In this document: in pieces, positions 32,437 through 41,353 of the stretch
Numbering within the stretch: position 1 is the first letter of the stretch
Layout: each line of letters starts with the position of its first letter
Assembly (NCBI GenBank): GCA_004560375.1
Contig: SFVC01000001.1
Span: forward strand, 1-64,000
Source: a bacterium
Lineage (GTDB): Bacteria; Bacillota; Clostridia; Oscillospirales; Oscillospiraceae
DNA length: 64,000 bases
Reading direction: 5' to 3'
Position numbers and translations under genes: made by a program
Notes under the pieces: generated by a model
What the model was told of the DNA's origin: nothing
The model's input: the letters and a program-made list of their open reading frames with translations, nothing else
Database searches by the model: none

Positions 32437-33360
32437 GTGAAAAAGCCTGTTTTAGTGATCATGGCCGCCGGTATGGGCAGCCGGTACGGCGGACTCAAGC
32501 AGCTGGATCCCGTGGGGAACCACGGCCAGCTCATCATCGACTACTCCATCTACGACGCCCATCGGGCCGGGTTTGATACCGTGATCTTCGTCATCAAGGA
32601 GGAGATCGAGGCCGATTTCCGCGCCTGCATCGGCGACCGGGTGTCCAAGGTGATGGACGTGAAGTACGCCTTCCAGCGCAAGGACGACCTGCCCGCCGGC
32701 TACGCCGTCCCGGAGGGGCGCACCAAGCCCTGGGGCACCGCCCAGGCCGCCCTGTCCGCCCGGGAGCTGGTGGACGGCCCCTTCGCCATCATCAACGCCG
32801 ACGACTACTACGGCCCCGAGGCTTACAAGCTCATCTACGACTACCTGTGCGCCCACCCCGACGGGGATCTGTACGAGTACGTGATGGTGGGCTACCTGCT
32901 GAAGAACACCGTCACCGAGCACGGCTCTGTGGCCCGGGGCGTTTGCACCGTGGACGGGGAACACATCCTCCGGGACATCCAGGAGCGCACCGCCATCGAG
33001 AAGGACGCTGATGACGCCCGCTTCACCGAGGACGGCGGCCAGACCTGGACGCCCCTGCCCGGGGACACCACCGTGTCCATGAATATGTGGGGCTTCACCC
33101 GCAGCTTTCTGGACGAGGCCCTGGCCCGGTTCCCCGCCTTCCTGGACAAGGCGCTGGCGGAGAATCCCGCCAAGGCGGAGTACTTCCTGCCCATGGTGGT
33201 GGAGCAGCTGATCCAGGAGAACAAGGCCCGGGTGCGGGTGCTGGTCAGCGAGGACAAGTGGTACGGCGTCACCTACCGGGAGGACAAACCCACCGTGGTG
33301 GCCGCCATCGCGGAGAAGACAAAGGCGGGGCTCTACCCCGACCGGCTGTGGGAGGCTTGA
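32437..33360 (+). CDS. Sugar-1-phosphate nucleotidyltransferase (LnpC-like)
   Basis: 307-residue GT-A-type nucleotidyltransferase: MAAGMGSRYGGLKQLDPVG is the nucleotide-binding signature, and INADDYYG holds the metal-binding Asp. It would convert a hexose- or hexosamine-1-phosphate and UTP into the UDP sugar. Start is GTG 32437 with GAGGAGG upstream. Placed between galE and nahK, it fits the UTP-hexose-1-P uridylyltransferase step of galacto/lacto-N-biose salvage; substrate is inferred from context. Confidence 0.8.
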   Translation: MKKPVLVIMAAGMGSRYGGLKQLDPVGNHGQLIIDYSIYDAHRAGFDTVIFVIKEEIEADFRACIGDRVSKVMDVKYAFQRKDDLPAGYAVPEGRTKPWGTAQAALSARELVDGPFAIINADDYYGPEAYKLIYDYLCAHPDGDLYEYVMVGYLLKNTVTEHGSVARGVCTVDGEHILRDIQERTAIEKDADDARFTEDGGQTWTPLPGDTTVSMNMWGFTRSFLDEALARFPAFLDKALAENPAKAEYFLPMVVEQLIQENKARVRVLVSEDKWYGVTYREDKPTVVAAIAEKTKAGLYPDRLWEA

Positions 33361-33366
33361 GACGAC

Positions 33367-34482
33367 ATGGCAGACATTGACACCGCCCTGCACGAGGCGC
33401 TGGACGCCTTTGAATTCGGCGCCCCGGTGGTGGGGGCCATCCGCTACGGCCAGGGCCACATCAACGACACCTTCGTGGTACATACCCAGCCAGAAAACCT
33501 GTGCTGCCGCCGGTTCATCCTCCAGCGCATGAGTCCCGCCGCCTTCAAGCGGCCCGATCAGCTCATGGCCAACATCATCGGCGTCACCGACTACCTGGGC
33601 CGGGAGATCGAGAAGAACGGCGGCGACCGCGGCCGGGAGGCCCTGGAGGTGCTCCGCCCCAAAAACGGCCAGCCCTACTTCACCGACAGCCAGGGGGGCG
33701 CCTGGCGGCTGTACCCCTTTGTGGAGCACACCATCTGCTACCAGTCCGCCGAGACGCCGGAGCTGTTCGCCTCCTCCGGGCGGGCCTTTGGCCGGTTCCA
33801 GAAGCTGCTGCGGGACTACCCGGCGGACACCCTGTACGAGACCATCCCCCATTTCCACGACACCGAGGATCGGCTGGCCAAGCTGAAGGCGGCCATCGAG
33901 GCCGACCCCCTGGGCCGGGCGGCGGGCTGTCAGCCGGAGATCCAGTTCATGCTGGATCGGGAGGCGGACTGCTCCGTGGCCCTGTCCGCCCTGCGGGCGG
34001 GGACGCTGCCCCTGCGGGTCACCCACAACGACACCAAGCTGAACAACGTCCTCATGGACGATAAGACCGGCGAGGGCGTGTGCATCATCGACCTGGACAC
34101 CGTCATGCCCGGCCTGTCCATCAACGACTTCGGCGACTCCATCCGCTTCGGCGCCAACCACTGCGCCGAGGACGAGACGGACTTATCCAAGGTGAACCTG
34201 GATCTGGATCTGTTCGCCGCCTACACCGAGGCCTTCCTCAGCGAGGCGGGGGACGCCCTCACCGACAGCGAAGTGGAGTACCTGCCCTGGGGGGCCAAGC
34301 TGATGACGCTGGAGTGCGGCATCCGCTTCCTCACCGACTACCTGGTGGGGGACGTGTATTTCCACATCGCCCGGGAGGGGCACAACCTGGATCGCTGCCG
34401 CACCCAGTGCAAGCTGGTGTCCGACATGGAGGCCCACTGGAGCGAGCTGGAGGGTATTGTGGCGAAGTACTACAGGGACTAA
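33367..34482 (+). CDS. nahK: N-acetylhexosamine 1-kinase
   Basis: 371-residue kinase of the aminoglycoside phosphotransferase fold that phosphorylates GlcNAc or GalNAc at C1. N-lobe GHINDTFVV, catalytic loop VTHNDTKLNNVLMDD (Asp base) and IIDLDTVMPG (metal Asp, DFG equivalent). Only six bases separate it from the nucleotidyltransferase. Length and the RYGQGHINDTFVV start match NahK (LnpB) of Bifidobacterium. Confidence 0.88.
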   Translation: MADIDTALHEALDAFEFGAPVVGAIRYGQGHINDTFVVHTQPENLCCRRFILQRMSPAAFKRPDQLMANIIGVTDYLGREIEKNGGDRGREALEVLRPKNGQPYFTDSQGGAWRLYPFVEHTICYQSAETPELFASSGRAFGRFQKLLRDYPADTLYETIPHFHDTEDRLAKLKAAIEADPLGRAAGCQPEIQFMLDREADCSVALSALRAGTLPLRVTHNDTKLNNVLMDDKTGEGVCIIDLDTVMPGLSINDFGDSIRFGANHCAEDETDLSKVNLDLDLFAAYTEAFLSEAGDALTDSEVEYLPWGAKLMTLECGIRFLTDYLVGDVYFHIAREGHNLDRCRTQCKLVSDMEAHWSELEGIVAKYYRD

Positions 34483-34495
34483 ACAGAAGTCATAC

Positions 34496-34543
34496 GCACA
34501 CGGGGCGTACGCCCCGTGTGCGCTTTGCCTTACGGCAAAGCGC
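34496..34543 (+). repeat. Two tandem perfect hairpins after nahK
   Basis: An 11-bp stem with GTAC loop (34496-34521) is directly followed by a 10-bp stem with TTAC loop (34520-34543, sharing two bases). There is no T-run. They lie between nahK and the PocR-AraC gene and probably protect or process the mRNA, or partly terminate it. Confidence 0.6.
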
Positions 34544-34571
34544 AGGGGAAGCTAAAAAGGAGGGACGCCGA

Positions 34572-35417
34572 TTGAATACTCTGTTCGATGAAAAACGGCT
34601 GCGCAGGCTCATCGCCAATCTGGATACCCTCACCGGCGTGCCCGCCAACATCCTGGACGTCACCGGACGGGACATCCAGCTGTTCAGCGGCCATCCCCCG
34701 TTCTGCCGCGTCATCAACGCCAACCCGGAGGGCCACGAGCGCTGCGTGGCCTGCGACGCCTGGAAGGTAAACACCTACGCCGGGGACGGCGGGTTCCAGT
34801 ATTACCGCTGCCACCTGGGCGTCTGTGAGGCCCTCATGCCCCTCTACAGCAGGGAGGAGCCCCTGGCCTGGCTGGTGTTCGGCTGCTACCTGGACGACTC
34901 CCCCATGGAGGAGCAGTGGGAGAACACCCGCCCCCTGCTGGACTGGTGGCCAGGGGACGTGGAGGAGCTCCGCCGGGCCTTTTTCCAATTCCGGCAGTGC
35001 TCCGGGGAGGAGCTGCGGGCCTACTCCGAAACCCTGGAGGCCCTGGCCGCCTATATCCGCCTGGAGGGGATGATCCAGTCCGCCGAGCAGAGCGACCTGG
35101 AGCGGCTGGAGCGCTACCTGGATCAGCACTACATGGAAAAGCTGTCCCTGGCTCAGCTCTCCCGGCAGCTCCACATCGGCCGCACCAAGCTGTGCGCCCT
35201 GGCCAAGGAGCTGTCCGGCGGGCACACTCTGTCCTGGCTCATCGCCCAACGGCGCATCGACGCGGCCAAGCGCCTGCTGATCCAGAGCAGCCTGCCCGTC
35301 TCCGCCGTGGCGGAGGCGGTGGGCATCAGCGACTACAACTATTTCTCCAAGGTGTTCCGCTCCGTGGCCGGCACCACCCCCAGCCAGTACCGGAAAAGCG
35401 CCCGCCTCACCCCTTGA
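34572..35417 (+). CDS. AraC-family regulator with PocR sensory domain
   Basis: 281-residue regulator. The N-terminal PocR domain (about 8-165) has a Cys-rich segment (FCRVINANPEGHERCVACDAWKVN...YRCHLGVCEALMPL) that may bind metal or ligand. C-terminal double HTH (about 185-280: LSLAQLSRQLHIGRTKLCALAKELSG and LPVSAVAEAVGISDYNYFSKVFRSVAGTTPSQY). Start is TTG 34572, fixed by GGAGG eight bases before it. It stands between the sugar-nucleotide genes and the sugar importer, so it likely activates the importer in response to sugar. Confidence 0.9.
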   Translation: MNTLFDEKRLRRLIANLDTLTGVPANILDVTGRDIQLFSGHPPFCRVINANPEGHERCVACDAWKVNTYAGDGGFQYYRCHLGVCEALMPLYSREEPLAWLVFGCYLDDSPMEEQWENTRPLLDWWPGDVEELRRAFFQFRQCSGEELRAYSETLEALAAYIRLEGMIQSAEQSDLERLERYLDQHYMEKLSLAQLSRQLHIGRTKLCALAKELSGGHTLSWLIAQRRIDAAKRLLIQSSLPVSAVAEAVGISDYNYFSKVFRSVAGTTPSQYRKSARLTP

Positions 35418-35434
35418 ACGAAGGGCAAATTTCC

Positions 35435-35474
35435 AGAAAAATCGTACGAATTTTCATATTCGTACGATTTTTCT
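35435..35474 (+). terminator. Terminator after the PocR-AraC gene
   Basis: A perfect 17-bp stem (35435-35451 with 35458-35474) whose 3' arm ends in a TTTTTCT run. AT-rich top and bottom mark it as an intrinsic terminator, and the inverted arms would also allow function on the other strand. Confidence 0.8.
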
Positions 35475-35633
35475 ATAAGCTGAACGTTTTCACCTATTTA
35501 TTTACAGAACGCCTAAGTATAATCAACAGTAACAGAGTACGTTTGTGAATTATGCCAACGTGCTCAGCCTCCTTTTTCCAGGCATTTCCGCCGGGAAAAT
35601 GGGGGCGAATATCAATCGAGAAGGAGAATGAAA

Positions 35634-36959
35634 ATGAAGAAGATTCTTGCAATGCTGCTGGCCCTGGCCATGGCGCTGTCTCTTGTGGCCTGCACCAGCG
35701 GCAACAACCCGGATCCCACCAAGGATCCCAACGCCGGCACCCAGGAGACCCAGAAGCCCGACGATCAGCAGCCCTCCGGCGACAAGATCGACATCAACGT
35801 CATCGCCGCCGAGTACGGCCAGAACACCAAGCAGTGGTGGGCCGACTTCCAGGACGAGTTCAACAAGACCTATGAGAACATCAACCTGGTGGTGGAGGTC
35901 GTGTCCTGGAACGACATCTACACCGTGGTGAACACCCGTCTGGGCGGCAACAACGCCCCCGACATCCTGAACATCGACGTGTTCGCCGACTATCAGGCCG
36001 ACGACCTGCTCCTGCCCGCCAAGGATTACGTGTCCGAGGAGACCTACGCCAAGTTCTATGAGGCCTTCCTGGATCAGTCCGTGGTGGACGGCACCGTGTG
36101 GGCCATCCCCGATCTGGCCTCCGCCCGCGCCATGTACTACAACGTGGACATCCTCGAGGCCGCCGGCGTGGACAAGGTTCCCACCACCTGGGACGAGCTG
36201 AAGGCCGCCTGCGAGAAGATCAAGGCCTATGACTCCAGCATCTATCCCTGGGGCATCGACATGACCACCGACGAGGGCCAGGCCGCCTTCGCCTACTACA
36301 TCTGGAACAACGGCAGCGACTTCACCGACGCCGACGGCAACTGGATCCTCAACGATCCGAAGAACGTGGAAGCCATTGAGTACGCCATCGGCCTGGTCAA
36401 TGACGGCCTCACCAACTCCGACCCCGCCAACGAGACCCGCTATAACCTGCAGGATCTGTTCGGCGCCGGCAAGCTGGCCATGGTCATCGGCCCCAACTCC
36501 ATCCCCACCTACATCGCTGACAACTATGCCAAGGCCAACACCCCCAAGGAGGAGCAGATCAACTACGCCTTCGCGGCCATCCCCACCAACGGCGGCAATG
36601 CCTCCGTCTCCGCTGGCGTTATGGATCGCTTTATGTGCTTCGACAACAACCACTCCGCTGAGAAGATCGAGGCCATCAAGACCTTCTTCGATTTCTTCTA
36701 TGAGGACAGCCGGTACTCCGACTGGGTGCTGATGGAGGGCTTCCTGCCCGCCACCTCTGCCGGCGGCGAGATCGTGGCCGCGTCCGACCCCGCCATGGCT
36801 CCCTGGGTTGACATCGTGGGCTCCTGCAAGTTCTATCCCACCGCCAAGGCCGAGTGGGCCGACGTGAAGCAGGGCGTCATCAACGTGGAGCAGCAGGCCC
36901 TGCTGGGCGGCAACGTCCAGGAGCTGCTGGATAACCTCCAGGCTGAAATCGCCGGCTAA
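35634..36959 (+). CDS. Sugar ABC transporter substrate-binding lipoprotein
   Basis: 441-residue family 1 extracellular solute-binding protein. Lipobox SLVAC (lipidated Cys near residue 20), disordered linker to about 45, then the two-lobe binding fold (WWADFQDEFNKTYENINLVVEVV, DIYTVVNTRLGGNNAPDI). ATG 35634 is seven bases from AAGGAG; ATG 35628 is too close. First gene of an importer with two permeases. Context points to lacto-N-biose, galacto-N-biose or another hexosamine glycan. Confidence 0.92.
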   Translation: MKKILAMLLALAMALSLVACTSGNNPDPTKDPNAGTQETQKPDDQQPSGDKIDINVIAAEYGQNTKQWWADFQDEFNKTYENINLVVEVVSWNDIYTVVNTRLGGNNAPDILNIDVFADYQADDLLLPAKDYVSEETYAKFYEAFLDQSVVDGTVWAIPDLASARAMYYNVDILEAAGVDKVPTTWDELKAACEKIKAYDSSIYPWGIDMTTDEGQAAFAYYIWNNGSDFTDADGNWILNDPKNVEAIEYAIGLVNDGLTNSDPANETRYNLQDLFGAGKLAMVIGPNSIPTYIADNYAKANTPKEEQINYAFAAIPTNGGNASVSAGVMDRFMCFDNNHSAEKIEAIKTFFDFFYEDSRYSDWVLMEGFLPATSAGGEIVAASDPAMAPWVDIVGSCKFYPTAKAEWADVKQGVINVEQQALLGGNVQELLDNLQAEIAG

Positions 36960-36998
36960 TCGTCCCAGCACATTCAAAATCGAAACAACGCACTGCCA

Positions 36999-37025
36999 CG
37001 GGCCAGGCCAGAGCGGCCTGGCCCG
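36999..37025 (+). terminator. Intercistronic hairpin between binding protein and permease
   Basis: An 11-bp GC stem (36999-37009 with 37015-37025) without T-run. Such hairpins typically keep the binding-protein mRNA at higher level than the permease mRNA. Confidence 0.55.
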
Positions 37026-37120
37026 CGGCTTCTTTCAGCCGTTCTCAAAGCGCGGAAGCCTTCCGTGTTTTGAAAGCGGCCGGAAGGAGCCTGTGCGGGA
37101 GAAAATAGGGAGGTGTCCCC

Positions 37121-38062
37121 GTGAGTAAAGCAACCGCGCCAAAAGCCGTCTCCACCACCAAAAAGGACCCCTATTCCGGCAAGCGGGTTCTCCGTAAAGT
37201 TGAGCCGTATATCTGGATCGCCCCCAGCGTCATTTTGATGGCCATCTTCATCCTGATCCCCATTATCTCCGTGTTCCGGATGGCGCTGAACAACGTGAGC
37301 AAAACAGGCCAGCTCAGGGGCTTCAACAACTTCGCCAACTTCACCAAGATCATCAAGGCCCCGGCCTTTGCCATGGTGCTGAAAAATACCCTGGTGTGGA
37401 CCATCGCGGTGGTGGTGCTGTCCACCGTGCTGGGCTTCATGCTGGCCCTGGTGCTGAACAACAAGTTCCGCGGCCGGAAGATCGCCCGGGCCATCGTGGT
37501 GTTCCCCTGGGCCACCACCCTGGTGATCCAGGCCAGCGCCTGGGGCTTCATCATCAACAAGGACTACGGCACCCTGAACACCCTGCTGATGAAGCTGCGG
37601 ATCATCAGCGAGCCGGTGAACTGGACCCCCACCCCGGAGGCCTACTTCGGCTGGGAGATCGCCTGTGGTATCTTTGTCACCATCCCCTTCGTCACCTTCT
37701 GCGTCCTGTCGGGGCTGCAGAGCATCGACGGTTCCTACTACGAGGCCGCCACGGTGGATGGGGCCACCTACTGGCAGAAGCTGTTCAAGATCACCCTGCC
37801 CCTGGTGAAGTCCTCCCTGACGGTGTCCACCGTGCTGAACATTATCTACGTGTTCAACTCCTTCCCCATCATCTGGACGATGACAAAGGGCGACCCGGCC
37901 AACCGCACCGACACCCTGGTAACCTATCTGTATAAGCTGGCCTTCTATAACGGCCGGCAGGGGGAGGCGGCGGCGGTATCCGTCATCGGCTTCCTGATCC
38001 TGCTGATCTGCGCCAGCGTGTACATGATCTACACCCTGCGGAAAGGAGATGGCGATTTATGA
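37121..38062 (+). CDS. Sugar ABC transporter permease (MalF type)
   Basis: 313-residue permease with six membrane segments and the cytoplasmic EAA loop (YYEAATVDGATYWQKLFKITLPLV) that docks on the ATPase. Start is GTG 37121 with GGGAGG upstream. It overlaps the next permease by four bases (ATGA). No ATPase gene is present, as is common for CUT1 systems served by a shared MsmK-like ATPase. Confidence 0.94.
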   Translation: MSKATAPKAVSTTKKDPYSGKRVLRKVEPYIWIAPSVILMAIFILIPIISVFRMALNNVSKTGQLRGFNNFANFTKIIKAPAFAMVLKNTLVWTIAVVVLSTVLGFMLALVLNNKFRGRKIARAIVVFPWATTLVIQASAWGFIINKDYGTLNTLLMKLRIISEPVNWTPTPEAYFGWEIACGIFVTIPFVTFCVLSGLQSIDGSYYEAATVDGATYWQKLFKITLPLVKSSLTVSTVLNIIYVFNSFPIIWTMTKGDPANRTDTLVTYLYKLAFYNGRQGEAAAVSVIGFLILLICASVYMIYTLRKGDGDL

Positions 38063-38925
38063 GTAATCCCGCCGCGAACACCGTCAAAAAGCCGGTCTCG
38101 GTGAAGAAGGTCATTCTGCGGGTGCTGCTGTACTTTGTGGTGCTGGACGTGTGCGTCATCACCCTCTACCCCTACTTCGCCATGCTGTGCACGGCGCTGA
38201 AAAACCGGGTGGAGATCTTCTCCGGCAACACCATCCTGCCCGTCACCGCCCTGTGGTCCAACTTCATCGAGATCTGGAGCCGGGCGCCCATGGCCCGCTA
38301 CCTGCTCAACTCCGTCCTCATCGCGGGCGGCTCCACCATCATCGCCATGCTGTGCGGCATCCCCGCCGCCTACGCCCTGGCCCGCATGAAGTTCAAGGGC
38401 CAGACCGCCTTCCTGGGCTTCGTCATCGTCTCCCAGATGTTCGCCCCCGTGGTGCTGCTCATCGGCATCTACCAGGTGATGCAGGTTCTGGGCCTGACGG
38501 ACAGCATCCTGGGCCTGGTCTTTATCAACGCGGCCTTCAACCAGGCCTTTACCATCTGGCTGCTCCGGGGGACGTTTATGGGCATCTCCGCCGAAATGGA
38601 GCAGGCCGCCACCATTGACGGCTGCAACCGGGTGCAGGCCATGATGCGGGTGCTGCTGCCCGTGGCCGCCCCCGGCATCGTCACCACCCTGATCTTCATC
38701 TTCATCAACGCCTGGAACGAGTATACCGTGGCCCTGTGCCTGATCTCCACCGACACCCTCAAGCCCCTGACGGTGGGCATCAACACCTTCAACGGCTACA
38801 ACATGATCGAGTGGCAGTATCTGTTTGCCGCCTCCATCTTTGCCATTATCCCGGTGGTCATCCTGTTCATGTGCATTGAGAAGAATCTGGTCAGCGGCCT
38901 CGCCTCCGGCGGCGTGAAGGGCTGA
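38059..38925 (+). CDS. Sugar ABC transporter permease (MalG type)
   Basis: 288-residue permease with six membrane segments and EAA loop (EMEQAATIDGCNRVQAMMRVLLPVAAPG), the second half of the translocation pore. Translationally coupled to the MalF-type partner. It ends at a strong bidirectional terminator, so the importer is a three-gene operon. Confidence 0.94.
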   Translation: MSNPAANTVKKPVSVKKVILRVLLYFVVLDVCVITLYPYFAMLCTALKNRVEIFSGNTILPVTALWSNFIEIWSRAPMARYLLNSVLIAGGSTIIAMLCGIPAAYALARMKFKGQTAFLGFVIVSQMFAPVVLLIGIYQVMQVLGLTDSILGLVFINAAFNQAFTIWLLRGTFMGISAEMEQAATIDGCNRVQAMMRVLLPVAAPGIVTTLIFIFINAWNEYTVALCLISTDTLKPLTVGINTFNGYNMIEWQYLFAASIFAIIPVVILFMCIEKNLVSGLASGGVKG

Positions 38926-38944
38926 CCCCCTCCCCACAAGCGCA

Positions 38945-38976
38945 AAGCGGCCCGTCCCAGAAGGGACGGGCCGCTT
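38945..38976. terminator. Bidirectional terminator between sugar importer and thrS
   Basis: A perfect 14-bp stem (AAGCGGCCCGTCCC and its complement, loop AGAA) with T-run on the plus side and A-run on the other, placed between convergent genes. Confidence 0.85.
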
Positions 38977-38990
38977 TTCCATATTCCTTT

Positions 38991-40751
38991 TTATTTGATG
39001 GCCTTGGAGGACACCTCGTCCCCCAGCAGGGCGGCGAAGGCGTCCAGCGCCATGGCCCCCAGATCCTCGCCTGAGCGGCGGCGGGGGGAGACGGTGCCGT
39101 TTTCCATGTCCCGGTCGCCCACCACCAGCATGAAGGGCACCTTTTCCAGGGTGGCCTCCCGGATCTTCTTGCCGATCTTCTCGTTGCGCTCGTCCACCTC
39201 GCAGCGGAAGCCCTGGGCCTCCAGCTTGGCGGCCACCTCCTTGGCGTACCCCTCCGCCCGGTCGGTGACGGGCAGCACCTTCACCTGCACCGGGGCCAGC
39301 CACACCGGGAAGGCCCCGGCGAAGTGCTCGGTGATGACGCCGATGAACCGCTCGATGGAGCCCAGCACCACCCGGTGAATCATGACGGGCCGGTGCTTCT
39401 GGCCGTCCTCGCCGGTGTACTCCAGCTCGAACCGCTCGGGGAGCTGGCTGTCCAGCTGGATGGTGCCGCACTGCCAGGTGCGGCCCAGGGAGTCGGCCAG
39501 ATGGAAGTCCAGTTTGGGGCCGTAGAACGCGCCGTCCCCCTCGTTGATGACGAACTCCTTGCCCATGCCGGTGATGGCGTCCTTGAGGATGTCCTGGTTG
39601 CGCTCCCACTCGTCCACGGTGCCGATGTGATCCTCGGGCATGGTGGACAGCTCGATGGTGTAGCTCAGGCCGAAGGTGGAGTACACCTCGTCAAACAGCC
39701 GCACCGTCTCCTGGATCACGTCCTTCATCTGCTCCCGGGTCATGAACACGTGGGCGTCGTCCTGGGTGAAGCAACGCACCCGGAACAGGCCGTGGAGGGC
39801 GCCGGACAGCTCATGCCGGTGCACCAGGCCCAGCTCGCCCACCCGCAGGGGCAGTTCTTTGTAGGAGTGGGGCTCGCTGGCGTACACCAGCATCCCGCCG
39901 GGGCAGTTCATGGGCTTCACGGCGAAGTCCACGTCGTCAATGACAGTGGTGTACATATTGTTCTTGTAGTGATCCCAGTGACCGGAGCGCTCCCACAGCT
40001 GCCGGTTGAGCATGATGGGGGTGGAGATCTCCACATAGCCGTACTTCTTGTGGATCTGCCGCCAGTAGTCGATGAGGGTGTTCTTCAGCACCATCCCCTT
40101 GGGCAGGAAGAAGGGGAAGCCGGGGCCCTCGTCCCTCAGCATGAACAGGCCCAGCTCCTTGCCCAGCTTGCGGTGATCCCGCTTCTTGGCCTCCTCAATT
40201 TTGGCCAGGTACTCGTCCAGCTCCTCCTTCTTGGGGAAGGCCACGCCGTAGATCCGCTGGAGGGTCTGCCGGTTGGAGTCCCCCCGCCAGTAGGCGGCGT
40301 TGCAGGCGGTGAGCTTGATGGCGTTGCCCTTGATCCGCCCGGTGGAGTCCAGGTGGGGGCCGGCGCAGAGATCGGTGAAGTCGCCCTGCTTGTAGAAGGA
40401 GATCACCGCGTCCTCGGGCAGGTCGTGGATGAGCTCCACCTTGTAGGGCTCGCCCTTTTCCTCCATGAACTGGACGGCTTCCGCCCGGGGCAGCTCGAAC
40501 CGCTCCAAGCGTAGCTTCTCCTTGCAGATTTTCCGCATCTCCGCCTCCAGCTCCGCCAGCTGGCCCTCGGTGAAGGGCTCGGGGGTGTCGAAGTCGTAGT
40601 AGAAGCCGTTGTCGATGGACGGGCCGATGGCCAGCTTCACCTCGGGGTGGAGCCGCTTCATGGCCTGGGCCAGCACGTGGGAGCAGGTGTGCCAATAGGT
40701 TTTGCGGTACTGCTCGTTTTCAAACGTATACAGGTTGTTTTCCTCGGACAT
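38991..40751 (-). CDS. thrS: Threonyl-tRNA synthetase lacking the N-terminal TGS domain
   Basis: 586-residue class II synthetase. It starts almost directly in the editing domain: HTCSH (HxxxH) and CAGPH supply the zinc-like editing residues. Catalytic core with motif 2 (RHELSGALHGLFRVRCFTQDDAH) and motif 3 (VVLGSIERFIGV), and NCPGGM with the zinc-binding Cys. C-terminal anticodon domain from about 490. The usual length is about 640; the TGS domain (about 60 residues) is missing. ATG 40751 follows AGGAGG. Controlled by a T-box leader. Confidence 0.95.
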   Translation of the reverse strand: MSEENNLYTFENEQYRKTYWHTCSHVLAQAMKRLHPEVKLAIGPSIDNGFYYDFDTPEPFTEGQLAELEAEMRKICKEKLRLERFELPRAEAVQFMEEKGEPYKVELIHDLPEDAVISFYKQGDFTDLCAGPHLDSTGRIKGNAIKLTACNAAYWRGDSNRQTLQRIYGVAFPKKEELDEYLAKIEEAKKRDHRKLGKELGLFMLRDEGPGFPFFLPKGMVLKNTLIDYWRQIHKKYGYVEISTPIMLNRQLWERSGHWDHYKNNMYTTVIDDVDFAVKPMNCPGGMLVYASEPHSYKELPLRVGELGLVHRHELSGALHGLFRVRCFTQDDAHVFMTREQMKDVIQETVRLFDEVYSTFGLSYTIELSTMPEDHIGTVDEWERNQDILKDAITGMGKEFVINEGDGAFYGPKLDFHLADSLGRTWQCGTIQLDSQLPERFELEYTGEDGQKHRPVMIHRVVLGSIERFIGVITEHFAGAFPVWLAPVQVKVLPVTDRAEGYAKEVAAKLEAQGFRCEVDERNEKIGKKIREATLEKVPFMLVVGDRDMENGTVSPRRRSGEDLGAMALDAFAALLGDEVSSKAIK

Positions 40752-40772
40752 TTTGATAACCTCCTTGTCTTG

Positions 40773-40797
40773 GTAGGGGAGGGGCTTACCCCTCCCG
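40773..40797. repeat. Single-arm copy of the GC-rich dispersed repeat
   Basis: Matches the 25-base arm of the 23.3-kb copy with one change (CTTACCCC for CTTGCCCC). It lies in the thrS leader between the T-box terminator and the ribosome site, next to a CCGTCCTG / CAGGACGG hairpin (40810-40832). Confidence 0.7.
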
Positions 40798-40853
40798 TGC
40801 GGAGTTGACCGTCCTGTCTGAATCAGGACGGCCCATTTGGGGGCAAAGCAAAA

Positions 40854-41098
40854 CGCCTCACCCCTGATGGTTCAGGGGTGAGACGCGACAATCCGTCCCA
40901 CGGTTCCACCCTGCTTGCAGAGAAGCGCGGAACTCCTCTACCGCTTTGTGTCCTTCTGTAACGGGAAGGCCCCGTCCCGCTCCTCGCGGGCGGCTCAGGA
41001 GTGGTACGGCCGCCGCCCTGCGCGGGGCGCTTCCACCAATGCGCGTCCCTCTCTGTGCGCCGCTTCGCGGTTTCTTCTCCGTCTGTGCCAGTTTGATA
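40854..41098 (-). promoter_or_regulatory. T-box riboswitch of thrS (Thr specifier)
   Basis: The T-box sequence AGGGTGGAACCGTGGG is at 40912-40897 and the terminator stem (CGTCTCACCCCTGA...) at 40885-40854. In Stem I, GTACCACTCCTGAGCC places the specifier codon ACC (Thr) at 41005-41003. Uncharged tRNA-Thr should pair with it and allow read-through into thrS. Confidence 0.9.
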
Positions 41099-41103
41099 GG
41101 TGC

Positions 41104-41132
41104 AGTATATCACCCGGCCGGGAAAATGTCAA
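41104..41132 (-). promoter_or_regulatory. Promoter of the thrS T-box leader
   Basis: On the minus strand TTGACA (41127-41132) and TATACT (41104-41109) are 17 bases apart, giving a start near 41097. Confidence 0.85.
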
Positions 41133-41142
41133 GCGGGAAAAA

Positions 41143-41171
41143 CCGCCCCGCCCCAGTCTGGGGCGAGGCGG
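41143..41171 (-). terminator. Terminator of the 33-residue gene
   Basis: A 12-bp GC stem (41143-41154 with 41160-41171, one G-T pair) followed on the minus strand by five Ts, three bases past the stop codon of the small gene. Confidence 0.8.
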
Positions 41172-41174
41172 CGG

Positions 41175-41276
41175 TTACCGCTGGCTGATCCGGGCGTCGG
41201 TCTGCCCGGAGAAGATCAGGTCGTCCACGTCCTGGGACGGCTTGCCGGGGGACTGATACCGCTTGCCTTTCTCCAT
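41175..41276 (-). CDS. 33-residue protein of unknown function
   Basis: A short gene not obvious from length alone: AAAAAGGAG eight bases before ATG, an in-frame 33-residue product beginning MEKGKRYQSPG and ending TDARISQR, and an intrinsic terminator immediately after the TAA. Product is hydrophilic, with a central DDLIFSGQ. The leader holds a dyad (41294-41303 with 41323-41332, nine of ten pairs). No family recognised. It could be a small regulator, spore component or leader peptide. Confidence 0.6.
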   Translation of the reverse strand: MEKGKRYQSPGKPSQDVDDLIFSGQTDARISQR

Positions 41277-41353
41277 CAGAATCGCTCCTTTTTCCGCACA
41301 TACAGTTTGCCCATACAAATCAGTATATGCGGAAGGGGCCGGGGAGATGACAG

